Of a stretch of 64,000 nt of DNA, positions 1 to 8,901 are shown in pieces. The translations under genes and the position numbers were made by a program. The number at the start of each line of letters is the position of its first letter. Position 1 is the stretch's first letter. Below the pieces are notes generated by a model. That model was not told the origin of the DNA and did not search any database. It saw only the letters and a program-made list of their open reading frames with translations. Source of the stretch: DASYTH01 sp035942955 (GTDB taxonomy: Bacteria; Actinomycetota; Actinomycetes; Mycobacteriales; Pseudonocardiaceae); NCBI RefSeq assembly GCF_035942955.1, contig NZ_DASZCQ010000042.1, positions 9,032 through 73,031 of the forward strand. Direction: 5' to 3'.

Positions 1-516
1 ACCTCCACCGCCTGGCGTGGGCAGGGCGACCAGGCCGACCGCGCGGTCGCCGCCGTCGCCGGCCAGCTCGACGCGCTGCGCGGCCAGGTCACCGTGGCCA
101 ACCCGGGCCGCCCGCTCACCCTGGCGTCCGGCAACAGCCCGATCCCGGTGCTGATCAGCAACGCGCTGCCGGTGTCGGTGATCGTGCGGATCAGCCTCGG
201 CGAGACCCCGGGGCTGCGTCCCGAGCCCATCCCGGACGTGGTCATCCCGGCCCGCCTATCGGTCAACCGCTACCTGCCGGCCGAGGTGACCAGGGCCGGC
301 CGGTTCACCATCGACGTGTCGCTGTCCACCCCCGGCGGCACCGAGCTCGGCACGCCGGCCCGGCTGGAGCTGAGCTCGACGGCGTACGGCGCGGTGACCC
401 TGATCCTCACCGGCACCGCGGCCGCCGCCCTGTTCCTGCTCGTCGGGCTGCGCATCTACCGCCGGGTCCGGCTGGCAAGCGCCGGCGGGCAGCCGATCGA
501 GGAGCGTGCCGACTGA
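1..516 (+). CDS. DUF6049-like membrane protein, C-terminal part
   Basis: The frame is open from the first base of the window to a TGA at 514-516, so this is the last 171 residues of a longer protein whose start lies upstream. The visible part is a beta-rich extracellular-type domain followed near the C-terminus by one hydrophobic segment (about GAVTLILTGTAAAALFLLVG) and a short basic cytoplasmic tail. A large secreted or anchored DUF6049 protein directly upstream of murJ is the usual arrangement in actinomycetes (Rv3909 in Mycobacterium tuberculosis). Its function is not established. The family name rests mainly on position, because only the tail is visible. Confidence 0.7.
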   Translation, partial: TSTAWRGQGDQADRAVAAVAGQLDALRGQVTVANPGRPLTLASGNSPIPVLISNALPVSVIVRISLGETPGLRPEPIPDVVIPARLSVNRYLPAEVTRAGRFTIDVSLSTPGGTELGTPARLELSSTAYGAVTLILTGTAAAALFLLVGLRIYRRVRLASAGGQPIEERAD

Positions 517-530
517 GCGCGGCGAGGACG

Positions 531-2204
531 ATGCGTACGGCGGGGGGTGGGCGCCCCCCTCTGCACCCCGGACAATCTCCTCCCGTGACCCGCGGCGCCC
601 GCACCGACAGCGGGCCCTCGCTCGCCCGATCCAGCGGCTCGCTGGCGATCGCGACGCTGGTCAGCCGGATCACCGGGTTCGGCTGGAAGGTCGTGCTGGC
701 CTGGGTCGTCGGCTTCTCGGTGGTCAACGACTCGTTCACGGTGGCGTCGAACTTCCCCACGATCATCAACGAGCTGCTGCTGGGCGGCGTGCTGACCAGT
801 GTCGTGGTGCCGCTGCTGGTCCGGGCGCAGAAGGAGGACCCCGACGGCGGCCAGGCCTACACCCAGCGCCTGCTCACGGTCGGCTTCGTCGTGCTGCTGA
901 CCGGCACCGTGATCGCGATCTTCTGCGCGCCGCTGCTCACCGCCGCCTACACCAGCGACTCCGAGTCCGCCAACCCCGCCCTGACCACCGCGTTCACCTA
1001 CCTGATGCTGCCGGCCATCGTGTTCCTCGGGCTGAGCGCGATGCTGATGGCGATCCTCAACTCCAAGCAGCGGTTCGCGGCCACGGGCTGGGCGCCGGTG
1101 CTCAACAACGTCGTCATGTTCGTCGTGATCGGCCTGTACGCGGCCATGCCCGGTGACATCACGCTCGACCCGGTGCGGATGGGCGACGCCAAGCTGCTTG
1201 TGCTTGGCCTTGGCTTCCCGGTCGGCATCGCGTCGCAGCTGCTGGTGCTGGTGCCGGCGCTGCGCCGGTCCGGGTTCCGGTTCCGCTGGCGCTGGGGCTG
1301 GGACCGCCGGCTGGCCGAGTTCGGCGGCCTGGCGCTGTGGGTGGTGGCCTACACGCTGCTGGGCCAGCTCGGCCTGTCCGCGGTGACCAACGCCGCCACC
1401 TCCGGCGCGGCCGGCGGCGCCGCGATCTACTCCAGCGCCTGGCTGCTGCTGCAGTTTCCGTACGGCGTCATCGGTGTCTCGCTGCTGACCGTGATCATGC
1501 CGAGGATGAGCGCGGCCGCCGCCGACGGCGACTACCGCGGCGTGATCGACGACTTGTCGCTTGGCAGCCGGCTGTCGATCGTGCTGCTCGGTCCGCTGTG
1601 CGCGCTGATGACCGTGCTCGGCCCGCAGATCGGCATCGCGCTGTACTCCATCGGAAACGCCGGCCCGGACGCCACCCGGCTCGGCCTGGCGATCACCGCG
1701 TCGGCGTTCGGCGTGCTGCCGTACGCGATCGTCATGCTGCAGCTGCGGGTCTTCTACGCGATGAAGGACGCCCGCACCCCGACGCTGATCATGGTGATCA
1801 TGATGGCGGTCAAGGTCCCGCTGACCTACCTGTGCCCGCAGGTGCTCGAGCCCCGGGCGGTGGTCTACGGCCTTACGTTCGTCAACTCGCTGACGTACGT
1901 CGTCGGGATGATCGTCGGCGAGCTCTGGCTGCGCTCCCGGCTCGGCCGGCTGGGCACCGGCACGGTGCTGCGCACGCTGATCAAGACCCTGGTGGCCGCC
2001 ACCTGGGGGGCCGGGGTGGCGCTGGCGCTCGCGCTGCTGTTCCGCGCCGGCCTCGGTCCGCAGTCGGCCGCCGGGGCGTGGTTGTCCCTGATCCTCGGCA
2101 CGCTGGCCGGCGGGCTGGTCATGTTCGGGCTGATGACCCTCCTCCGCGTGCGGGAGGCCGGCGCCGTGACGGACCGAATCACCCGTCTGGTGCGCCGCCG
2201 CTAG
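531..2204 (+). CDS. murJ: Lipid II flippase MurJ (MviN family)
   Basis: Integral membrane flippase that moves lipid II, the peptidoglycan precursor, across the cytoplasmic membrane. The 557-residue protein is hydrophobic almost throughout and carries the MviN N-terminal signature LATLVSRITGFGWKVVLAW, followed by the segment with NELLLGGVLTSVVVPLL. The length matches the membrane core of the family (about 14 helices). Unlike mycobacterial MviN it has no fused C-terminal pseudokinase; that part is the next gene. The ATG at 531 has a GAGGA very close to it. A GTG at 585 would remove 18 residues and is an equally plausible start. Confidence 0.93.
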   Translation: MRTAGGGRPPLHPGQSPPVTRGARTDSGPSLARSSGSLAIATLVSRITGFGWKVVLAWVVGFSVVNDSFTVASNFPTIINELLLGGVLTSVVVPLLVRAQKEDPDGGQAYTQRLLTVGFVVLLTGTVIAIFCAPLLTAAYTSDSESANPALTTAFTYLMLPAIVFLGLSAMLMAILNSKQRFAATGWAPVLNNVVMFVVIGLYAAMPGDITLDPVRMGDAKLLVLGLGFPVGIASQLLVLVPALRRSGFRFRWRWGWDRRLAEFGGLALWVVAYTLLGQLGLSAVTNAATSGAAGGAAIYSSAWLLLQFPYGVIGVSLLTVIMPRMSAAAADGDYRGVIDDLSLGSRLSIVLLGPLCALMTVLGPQIGIALYSIGNAGPDATRLGLAITASAFGVLPYAIVMLQLRVFYAMKDARTPTLIMVIMMAVKVPLTYLCPQVLEPRAVVYGLTFVNSLTYVVGMIVGELWLRSRLGRLGTGTVLRTLIKTLVAATWGAGVALALALLFRAGLGPQSAAGAWLSLILGTLAGGLVMFGLMTLLRVREAGAVTDRITRLVRRR

Positions 2205-2270
2205 CCGCGAAGACCGGCACGTCGACCCTGGTTTCACGTACGCTCGTGGGCAACGCGGAGCGCGGAGAGT

Positions 2271-3836
2271 GTGGTGACCACGAGGCGGACCGAGTACCCG
2301 GGCGGCGAGGGTAAGCCGGCGCTGCCGGCTACCGATCTCCTCGTGCCCGGCGCCGTCGTCGGCGAGGGCCGGTACCGGCTGCTCGCCCAGTTCGGTGTGG
2401 ACCAACGGATGCCGGCCCAACTCTGGCGGGCCCGCGACGGCCAGCTCCGCCGCGACGTCGCGCTCACCGCGCTGGTCGGCGATCCCAGCGACGCCGAGGC
2501 CGCCCAGGGCGCGCGCCGCACGCTCGAACGGGCCGCGCACGCCGCCCGGCTCAGCCATCCCGGCATGGCCAGGGTGCTCGACGTGCTCAGCCTCGGCAAC
2601 GGGGTCGGCTCCACCGAGGGCATGCTCGGCATGATCGTGGCCGACTGGACGCCGGGCACCGACCTGATCGACCTGATCTCCGAGCATCCGCTGCCCGGCG
2701 GCACCGCCGCGCGGCTGCTCGAGCCGCTGGCCTCCGCGGTCGAGGCGGCGCACCACGCCGGACTGGTGCTCGGCGTCGACCATCCGCAGCGGCTCCGGGT
2801 CACCCCGGAGGGCGCGCTGCGGCTGGCCTTCCCCGGCCCGCTGCCGGACGCCACGCTGCGCGACGACATCAAGGGCCTCGGCGCGATCCTGTACCTGATG
2901 CTCACCGGCACCTGGGCGTTGCCCGGCGGCCCCGACGGTCTTCTGCAGGCGACCACGGGGCCCAACGGCGCGGTGATCCCGCCGAGCGCGCTGCGCCCGC
3001 ACGTTCCCGAGGAGCTGTCGGCGGCGGCGGTGCGCAGCCTGGAGGACACCTCGGTCGGCGGCATCCGCACCAGCACCACGCTGATCGGCGTGCTGGACCG
3101 GGTCGCCGAGGTGGAGGAGCCGACGGAGTTCCTCAGTCCGGTCGGCAGCGTCGTTCCCGGCGCCGAGGACGAGACCACGGTCTGGACCACCCGCCCGCCG
3201 GTGCGCGACAAGGCCCGCACCCGCAAGCTGGCCATCGGGGTTGCCGCCCTCGGCGTGGCCACGCTCGGGGTGCTGATCTGGATCGGCACGCTGCTGGTCG
3301 GCTTCTTCAGCGACGACACCTCGACCGCGGGCGGGCCACCGCTGGACAGCAACCAGACGCAGCCGGCCGACCCGGGCAACTCGCAGAACAACGCGCCGCA
3401 GCCGGCCGGACCGATCCGCCCGGCGGGCGTCGAGGTCTACAACGTCAAGGGCGACCCGGACAACGCCAAGCGGGCCAACAACGCCGCGGACGACAACCCG
3501 CGGACGGCGTGGAAGACCTCCAAGTACAAGCAGCAGTTCCCGTCGTTCAAACCGGGCGTCGGCCTGATCGCGTCGTTCGCCGAGTCCGTCCAGCTCGCCA
3601 CCATCGTGATCGAGTCGCCGAGCGCGGGCACCGTGGTCCAGATCCGCACCGCGCCGTCGGACAGCCCGGATCTCGACGAGACCAAGGTGATCGGGGAGGC
3701 CACCCTCGAGGAGGGCCGCACCGAGATCCAGCTCGAGAAGGCCGAGCCGACCCAGTGGGTGATCATCTGGATCACGCAACTGGCCGATGGCAACGTCTCC
3801 GAGATCACCGAGCTGGGATTCGTGCGCGCTCAGTAA
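2271..3836 (+). CDS. Membrane-anchored pseudokinase with discoidin-like extracellular domain
   Basis: A 521-residue protein with a kinase-like N-lobe and C-lobe (about residues 25-270), one transmembrane helix (about 317-340, AIGVAALGVATLGVLIWIG), a Pro/Gln-rich linker and an extracellular beta-rich domain resembling discoidin/F5-8C modules (about 385-521). The kinase core lacks the VAxK lysine (it reads VALTAL), the HRD loop and the DFG motif, so it should not phosphorylate. In mycobacteria the same pseudokinase-TM-lectin-like tail is fused to MurJ, where it binds FhaA. Here it is an independent gene 66 bp downstream of murJ and probably regulates the flippase. The family link is established knowledge; the partner is inferred. 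Confidence 0.85.
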   Translation: MVTTRRTEYPGGEGKPALPATDLLVPGAVVGEGRYRLLAQFGVDQRMPAQLWRARDGQLRRDVALTALVGDPSDAEAAQGARRTLERAAHAARLSHPGMARVLDVLSLGNGVGSTEGMLGMIVADWTPGTDLIDLISEHPLPGGTAARLLEPLASAVEAAHHAGLVLGVDHPQRLRVTPEGALRLAFPGPLPDATLRDDIKGLGAILYLMLTGTWALPGGPDGLLQATTGPNGAVIPPSALRPHVPEELSAAAVRSLEDTSVGGIRTSTTLIGVLDRVAEVEEPTEFLSPVGSVVPGAEDETTVWTTRPPVRDKARTRKLAIGVAALGVATLGVLIWIGTLLVGFFSDDTSTAGGPPLDSNQTQPADPGNSQNNAPQPAGPIRPAGVEVYNVKGDPDNAKRANNAADDNPRTAWKTSKYKQQFPSFKPGVGLIASFAESVQLATIVIESPSAGTVVQIRTAPSDSPDLDETKVIGEATLEEGRTEIQLEKAEPTQWVIIWITQLADGNVSEITELGFVRAQ

Positions 3837-3880
3837 GCGCGGTCTGAGCCGTTACGCCCGGTACCGATATCCTCATCGGC

Positions 3881-4507
3881 GTGACCGCCGCCGCCAGCTC
3901 GGACGCCGCTCTCATCGCGGCCCATGCTGCGGGCGATCCGCGCGCGTTCGCCGAGCTGGTCCGCCGGCACCGGGACCGGATGTGGGCGGTCGCCCTGCGC
4001 ACGTTGCGTGATCCCGAGGAGGCGTCCGACGCGCTGCAGGAGGCGTTCATCTCGGCCTTCCGCGCGGCCGGCTCGTTCCGGGCGGAGTCACAGGTGACCA
4101 CCTGGCTGCACCGGATCGTGGTTAACGCCTGCCTCGACCGGGTACGCCGCCGGCAGGCCCGGCCGACCGTGCCGCTGCCGGAGACCGGGCCGGGGGAGCC
4201 GGCCTCCCCGCGGGACGCGATGTCCGAACGGGAGACCAGGCTCGTCGTACAGCGGGCGCTCGCGGAGCTGTCGGAGGAGCAACGGCTGCCGATCATCATG
4301 GTGGATGTCGAGGGTTACTCGGTGGCGGAGACGGCCAAGATGCTCGGCATCGCCGAGGGAACGGTGAAGAGCCGGTGTGCCCGGGGCCGCGCCAAACTGG
4401 CCAAAGTTCTCGGGCATCTGCGGAACCCCGATGCAGATGCGAACGTCCCAGGTGACGCAGTTGATCGGCGAGACGTGCCCATCAGGCGCCACTGGGAGGG
4501 ACGATGA
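3881..4507 (+). CDS. sigM: ECF RNA polymerase sigma factor SigM
   Basis: Extracytoplasmic-function sigma factor of 208 residues. Region 2 is visible at about 20-95 (FAELVRRHRDRMWAVALRTL, then the DALQEAFISAF stretch) and region 4 at about 130-185 (ALAELSEEQRLPIIMVDVEG, then AETAKMLGIAEGTVKSRCARG). It starts at GTG 3881. Its TGA overlaps the ATG of the anti-sigma gene (ATGA at 4504-4507), so the two are translationally coupled. The position between the murJ cluster and trxB is that of SigM in mycobacteria and other actinomycetes, which supports the name over other ECF factors. Confidence 0.9.
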   Translation: MTAAASSDAALIAAHAAGDPRAFAELVRRHRDRMWAVALRTLRDPEEASDALQEAFISAFRAAGSFRAESQVTTWLHRIVVNACLDRVRRRQARPTVPLPETGPGEPASPRDAMSERETRLVVQRALAELSEEQRLPIIMVDVEGYSVAETAKMLGIAEGTVKSRCARGRAKLAKVLGHLRNPDADANVPGDAVDRRDVPIRRHWEGR

Positions 4508-5274
4508 CGGACAGCACGAGTAGCGGCCCCTCCGGGCCGCCGTGGTCTGTCGACGTCCTCGCCGACCTGCACGCCGGCGCTCTCGACCCCGAGCTGTCCG
4601 CCCAGCTGTGGCCCCGGGTGAACGCCGACCCCGAGGCCCGGTCGGTGATCGAGGCGCTGGACGTGATCAAGGTCGAGCTCGGTCAGCTCGGCAGGGCGGC
4701 GCCCGAGCCGATGCCCGCCCACTACGCCGCCCGGCTCGACGCGGCGATCGAGGCGGAGGCGGCCGCGCGCCGGGGATCCGTCGCTCCCCGGGCGGTCCGG
4801 CCACCCCAGCCGCCGCCCGCCGCCCCGGTGATCGACCTGGCCGCGGCGCGTCGCCGGCGCAAGCGGGTCATGGCGTGGGGCGTCGGTGTGCTCACCGCGG
4901 CCGCGGCGGCCGTCGCCGTGGCGATCGTGTTGTTTCCGGGCGCGGACTCGACGGGCGGGAACGCGGTCGCGGCCCGGCCGCCACTTCAGGTCGACATGGA
5001 CAACCCGTCGGCCGCCATCGGGTCGGTGCGCAACGAGCGGGACTACGGACCGCTAGAGAACCAGCAGAGGCTCGACGAGTGCATTCGGGCCAACGATCTC
5101 GACCCGGCGACCTTCCAGACGATCGGTGTCCGCCAGGTCATGATGGACGGTAAGCCGGGCATATATGCCCTGCTCACGACCGGTAAACCGGGCCAGTTCC
5201 GGCTGCTCATTGTCGAGCCGACATGCGGCCCCGGCAAGCCGGGAACCCTGGCCAACACCGTCTTCCCCCGCTAG
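4504..5274 (+). CDS. Anti-sigma-M factor, single-pass membrane protein
   Basis: 256 residues: a cytoplasmic N-terminal part (about 1-115) that should bind SigM, a run of basic residues (ARRRRKRVMAWG), one transmembrane helix (about 122-142, Ala/Val-rich) and an extracytoplasmic C-terminal domain. Immediate overlap with sigM and the topology are the usual features of an ECF anti-sigma factor (RsmA, Rv3912, in M. tuberculosis). No HxxxCxxC zinc motif is present, so it is not a ZAS-type redox sensor. Confidence 0.8.
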   Translation: MTDSTSSGPSGPPWSVDVLADLHAGALDPELSAQLWPRVNADPEARSVIEALDVIKVELGQLGRAAPEPMPAHYAARLDAAIEAEAAARRGSVAPRAVRPPQPPPAAPVIDLAAARRRRKRVMAWGVGVLTAAAAAVAVAIVLFPGADSTGGNAVAARPPLQVDMDNPSAAIGSVRNERDYGPLENQQRLDECIRANDLDPATFQTIGVRQVMMDGKPGIYALLTTGKPGQFRLLIVEPTCGPGKPGTLANTVFPR

Positions 5275-5302
5275 CGCGGTGCGCCCCGTCATGTGCGGGC
5301 AT

Positions 5303-5330
5303 GGAACAACCGGCACCTACGATCGCGTTG
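5303..5330 (+). promoter_or_regulatory. Candidate sigma-R-type promoter of trxBA
   Basis: GGAAC at 5303-5307, then 19 bases, then GTTG at 5327-5330, 35 bp upstream of the trxB start. Streptomyces sigma-R promoters read about GGAAT-N18/19-GTT, and trxBA is a known sigma-R target there. The last base of the -35 element differs, so this is a candidate only. SigM itself is an alternative user. Confidence 0.4.
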
Positions 5331-5364
5331 ACACCCATGCGTCCCGCACGAGTACGGAGGACAA

Positions 5365-6375
5365 ATGTCCCAGGAAGCCGACGAGATCCGTAACTTGATC
5401 ATCGTGGGTTCCGGGCCGGCCGGGTACACCGCAGCCGTGTACGCCGCGCGCGCCCAGCTCCAGCCGCTGGTGTTCGAGGGAACCCAGTACGGCGGCGCGC
5501 TGATGACCACCACGGAGGTCGAGAACTACCCGGGCTTCCGCGACGGGATCATGGGCCCCGACCTGATGGAGCAGATGCGCGACCAGGCCGAGCGGTTCGG
5601 CGCGGACATCCGGACCGAGGACGTCGAGTCGCTGGAGCTGACCGGGCCGGTGAAGTACGTGACGGCCAACGGCGTCCGCTACGCGGCAAGGGCGGTCGTG
5701 CTGGCCATGGGCGCCGCCGCGCGCTACCTGCACGTGCCGGGTGAGCAGGAGCTGCTCGGCCACGGCGTGTCCGCGTGCGCGACGTGCGACGGGTTCTTCT
5801 TCCGCGACCACGACATCGTGGTGATCGGCGGCGGCGACTCGGCCATGGAGGAGGCCATCTTCCTGACCAAGTTCGCCAGGTCGGTGACGATCGTTCACCG
5901 CCGGGAGGAGTTCCGCGCCTCGAAGATCATGCTGGAGCGAGCCAGGGCCAACGACAAGATCCGCTGGCGGCTCAACACGGTCGTCGAGGAGGTGCTCGGC
6001 GACGGCAGCGTGACCGGCGTCCGGGTGCGCGACACGAAGACCGGCGCGGAGTCGACGCTGCCGGTCACCGGCGTGTTCGTCGCCATCGGCCACGACCCGC
6101 GCAGCGGGCTGGTCCGCGACCAGGTGGATCTGGACGACGACGGCTACGTGCTCACCTACCCCGAACGGGGCGGTTCCACATACACCAAGTTGGACGGCGT
6201 GTTCGCCGCCGGCGATCTGGTCGACCGGACCTATCGTCAAGCGGTGACCGCGGCCGGCACGGGCTGCGCGGCCGCCATCGACGCCGAGCGTTGGCTCGCC
6301 GAGCACGCCGCGACGGACGAGGCCCGCCTGGCTCCCGAGCTTGTCGGCGGCGGTTACGCGCCGACGACCGGCTGA
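5365..6375 (+). CDS. trxB: Thioredoxin-disulfide reductase
   Basis: 336-residue cytoplasmic flavoprotein that uses NADPH to reduce thioredoxin. The N-terminal FAD dinucleotide motif GSGPAGYTAAVYAA, the redox-active CATC (context VSACATCDGFFFRD) and the NADPH-domain motif VVIGGGDSAMEEA are all present in the expected order, and the C-terminal GVFAAGDLVD FAD motif is intact. ATG 5365 has a good ribosome site (GGAGG at about 5355). trxA follows 42 bp downstream, so the two are likely cotranscribed. Confidence 0.97.
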   Translation: MSQEADEIRNLIIVGSGPAGYTAAVYAARAQLQPLVFEGTQYGGALMTTTEVENYPGFRDGIMGPDLMEQMRDQAERFGADIRTEDVESLELTGPVKYVTANGVRYAARAVVLAMGAAARYLHVPGEQELLGHGVSACATCDGFFFRDHDIVVIGGGDSAMEEAIFLTKFARSVTIVHRREEFRASKIMLERARANDKIRWRLNTVVEEVLGDGSVTGVRVRDTKTGAESTLPVTGVFVAIGHDPRSGLVRDQVDLDDDGYVLTYPERGGSTYTKLDGVFAAGDLVDRTYRQAVTAAGTGCAAAIDAERWLAEHAATDEARLAPELVGGGYAPTTG

Positions 6376-6417
6376 GCCGCACCCGACCTCGACATCATCA
6401 ACCCCACAAGGAGAATC

Positions 6418-6747
6418 ATGGCCGGCAACACGATCAAAGTGACCGACAGCTCGTTCGCCAGCGACGTCCTCAACAGCGAGAAGCTGGTGCTCGTCGACTT
6501 CTGGGCGACGTGGTGCGGGCCGTGCCGCATGGTGGCCCCGGTGCTCGAGGAGATCGCCGCCGAGCACGCGGACACGATCACCGTCGCCAAGCTCGACATC
6601 GACGAGAACCCCGCCACGGCGCGCGACTTCCAGGTCATGTCCATCCCCACCATGATCCTTTTCAAGGGTGGCGAGCCGGTCAAGCAGATCGTCGGCGCCA
6701 AGCCGAAGGCCGCGCTGCTCGCCGACCTGGCGGATTACTTGGGCTGA
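6418..6747 (+). CDS. trxA: Thioredoxin
   Basis: 109-residue protein disulfide reductant with the canonical active site WATWCGPCRM and the cis-Pro loop SIPTMILF. Full length for the family. An AAGGAG ribosome site sits just before ATG 6418. It is the electron acceptor of the TrxB encoded immediately upstream and is followed by cwlM, as in mycobacteria (trxC-cwlM). Confidence 0.97.
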   Translation: MAGNTIKVTDSSFASDVLNSEKLVLVDFWATWCGPCRMVAPVLEEIAAEHADTITVAKLDIDENPATARDFQVMSIPTMILFKGGEPVKQIVGAKPKAALLADLADYLG

Positions 6748-6932
6748 TTCCGGGCAACCCTCGGCCGGTGGCCCCACGTCTGTTCAGCAGATCGAGCATC
6801 GGGACTGTGTGCTGGGTCACCGTGTAGACGCACCACGTGACCCTGCGACACCCGAGCAGATCGGCAAGGCACAATGGGGCGTCACCAACCGCGCCGGCGC
6901 TCACCGTCGGTGCCCGATCGGAGCGAGGGTGC

Positions 6933-8078
6933 ATGCGGGTACTGCGCCGCGGCGATGGGGGGCCAGCCGTTGCCGAGGTTCGGTCGACACTCGCGGCGCT
7001 CGGGTTGTTACCGCCGGCGAACGGAAACGGGACCGGGCACGAGTTCGACCCCGCCATGGAGCACGCGGTGCGCGCCTTCCAGCAGCAGCGCGGGCTGATC
7101 ACCGACGGCGTCGTCGGCCCCACCACGTACCGGGCGCTGCGCGACGCCACCTACCAGCTCGGCGCCCGCCCGCTGGCGTTCCTCATCTCCACCCCGGTGA
7201 GCGGCGACGACGTGCTCGACCTGCAGAACAAGCTGCTCGAGCTGGGCTACGACGCCGGCCGCCCGAACGGCATCTTCGGGGCCCAGACCGAGCAGGCGCT
7301 GCGCAACTTCCAGCGCGACTACGGCCTGACCGTCGACGGCATCTGCGGCGCCGAGACGGTCCGCGCGCTGCGCCAGCTGTCCCCCCGCACCCGCGGCGGC
7401 CGGCCGGTGCTGCTCCGCGAGCAGGAGCGGGTCCGGCGGGCCGGCCCGCGGCTGCGCGGCAAGCGGATCGTGATCGACCCCGGCCACGGCGGCCCGGACC
7501 CCGGCTCGTCGGTCGCCGGCCTCCGCGAGGCCGACCTGATGTGGGACCTGGCCCGCCGCCTCGAGGGCCGGATGGTCGCCACCGGCATGGAGGCCCTGCT
7601 GACCCGCGGCCCGAACCAGTGCCCGGACGAGGCCGAGCGCGCCCACTTCGCCAACGACGAGGGCGCCGACCTGTTCCTGTCCCTGCACACCGACTCGAAC
7701 CGGTCCCCGCTCGCACAGGGCGTGGCCAGCTTCCATTTCGGCACGGTCGGCGGGAACACGTCGACCCTCGGCGAGACGCTGGCCGGCTTCATTCAGCGCG
7801 AGCTGGCCGTGCGCACGGGCCTGCTGGACTGCCGGACCCACCCGAAGACCTGGGACACCCTGCGCCTCACCCGCTGCCCGGCCGTGCGCGTCGAGATCGG
7901 CTACCTGACCAACCCCGACGACCGCAGGCGCCTTGCCGACGCCGCGTTCCGCGATGTCGTCGCCGAGGGCATCCTGGTGGCGGTCAAGCGGCTCTACCTG
8001 CTCGGCGAGAACGACCAGCCCACCGGCACGTTCACCTTCGCCGACGTGCTGCGCCACGAGCTGGCCAAGGCGGAGTAG
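6933..8078 (+). CDS. cwlM: CwlM-like peptidoglycan-binding amidase-family protein
   Basis: 381 residues with two N-terminal peptidoglycan-binding-1 domains (about 1-60 and 75-135) and a C-terminal N-acetylmuramoyl-L-alanine amidase_3 domain (about 165-365). Zinc-ligand motifs are kept: DPGHGG, the Glu of LREADLMW, the His of SLHTDSN and the catalytic-type Glu of VEIGYLTNPDD. In mycobacteria CwlM is cytoplasmic and activates MurA when phosphorylated rather than cutting the wall. There is likewise no signal peptide here. Start chosen at ATG 6933 because GAGCGAGGG precedes it; an upstream in-frame GTG at 6837 would add 32 low-quality residues. Confidence 0.85.
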   Translation: MRVLRRGDGGPAVAEVRSTLAALGLLPPANGNGTGHEFDPAMEHAVRAFQQQRGLITDGVVGPTTYRALRDATYQLGARPLAFLISTPVSGDDVLDLQNKLLELGYDAGRPNGIFGAQTEQALRNFQRDYGLTVDGICGAETVRALRQLSPRTRGGRPVLLREQERVRRAGPRLRGKRIVIDPGHGGPDPGSSVAGLREADLMWDLARRLEGRMVATGMEALLTRGPNQCPDEAERAHFANDEGADLFLSLHTDSNRSPLAQGVASFHFGTVGGNTSTLGETLAGFIQRELAVRTGLLDCRTHPKTWDTLRLTRCPAVRVEIGYLTNPDDRRRLADAAFRDVVAEGILVAVKRLYLLGENDQPTGTFTFADVLRHELAKAE

Positions 8079-8086
8079 CCGCCGGC

Positions 8087-8716
8087 TCAGCGCTGCAGCG
8101 CGGGGGAGGCCGTGCTCACCGTCACGGTGCCGAGTAGGCGCTCGAGGGCGGCCTCGACGTCTTCCTTCCAGGACAGCGCGGTGCGTAGCTCAAGGCGCAG
8201 CCGGGGCCAGCGGGCGTGCGGGCGAACGGTCTTGAAGCCGACCCGCAGCAGGAAGTCGGCGGGGACCACGCAGGAGGAGGAAGCCTCGGCGGGCTGGGCG
8301 TCGCCGAAGGCCTCGATGGCTTTGACGCCGCGCCGGGTGAGGTCCTTGGCGACGGCCTGGACGAGCATGCGGCCGAGCCCGCCGCCGCGGAACTCGGGCA
8401 GGACGTGGAAGCCGGTGAGCACGACGGCGTCCGGGCTGACCGGGGACGTGGGGAACGCCGAGGCGCGCGGTACGGCGTTGGGTGGGGCGTAGAGGACGAA
8501 TCCCACCGGGAGCTTGTCGCTGTAGACCACGCGGCCGCAGGAGCCCCATTCGAGCAGGACGCTGGAGACCCAGGCCTCCTTCTCCAGCTCGGTGGTGCCG
8601 AACTCCTCGGCCTGCTCCTTTAGGTGCGGGGCGAGCTCCCAGAACACGCACGACCGGCAGTGCTTGGGCAGATCCTCGAGGTTGTCCAGCGTGACGCCAA
8701 CCACGCGTCGCGACAC
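8087..8716 (-). CDS. GNAT family N-acetyltransferase
   Basis: 209 residues with the acetyl-CoA-binding core of the GNAT fold (VLTGFHVLPEFRGGGLGRML, where RGGGLG matches the R/QxxGxG/A pyrophosphate loop). The N-terminus has a conserved short segment with PKHCRSCVFWEL. An orthologous acetyltransferase sits at the same place in the origin region of many actinobacteria (Rv3916c). The substrate is unknown. It is convergent with cwlM (8 bp between stops) and divergent from the aminotransferase gene. Confidence 0.85.
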   Translation of the reverse strand: MSRRVVGVTLDNLEDLPKHCRSCVFWELAPHLKEQAEEFGTTELEKEAWVSSVLLEWGSCGRVVYSDKLPVGFVLYAPPNAVPRASAFPTSPVSPDAVVLTGFHVLPEFRGGGLGRMLVQAVAKDLTRRGVKAIEAFGDAQPAEASSSCVVPADFLLRVGFKTVRPHARWPRLRLELRTALSWKEDVEAALERLLGTVTVSTASPALQR

Positions 8717-8901
8717 ATGACCTCCCCGAACCGCATCCGACCGCGCCTCGCGTGCAATTCGATCGCGCGCTGGCAGCAGGAGACGCGCGCTTTCCGCAAG
8801 ACAGGATATGCCCGAGTGGACTCAACCGGAACTACCCGGAGGCGGATACCCCATCCAGTTAAGGTGGGAGCAATTGCCAGGACATTCGCCACGGAGCCGG
8901 T

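Noticed and set aside
456..3779. 1107-codon minus-strand frame
   Set aside because: Antisense shadow of murJ and the pseudokinase gene; Arg/His-rich, no recognisable domain.
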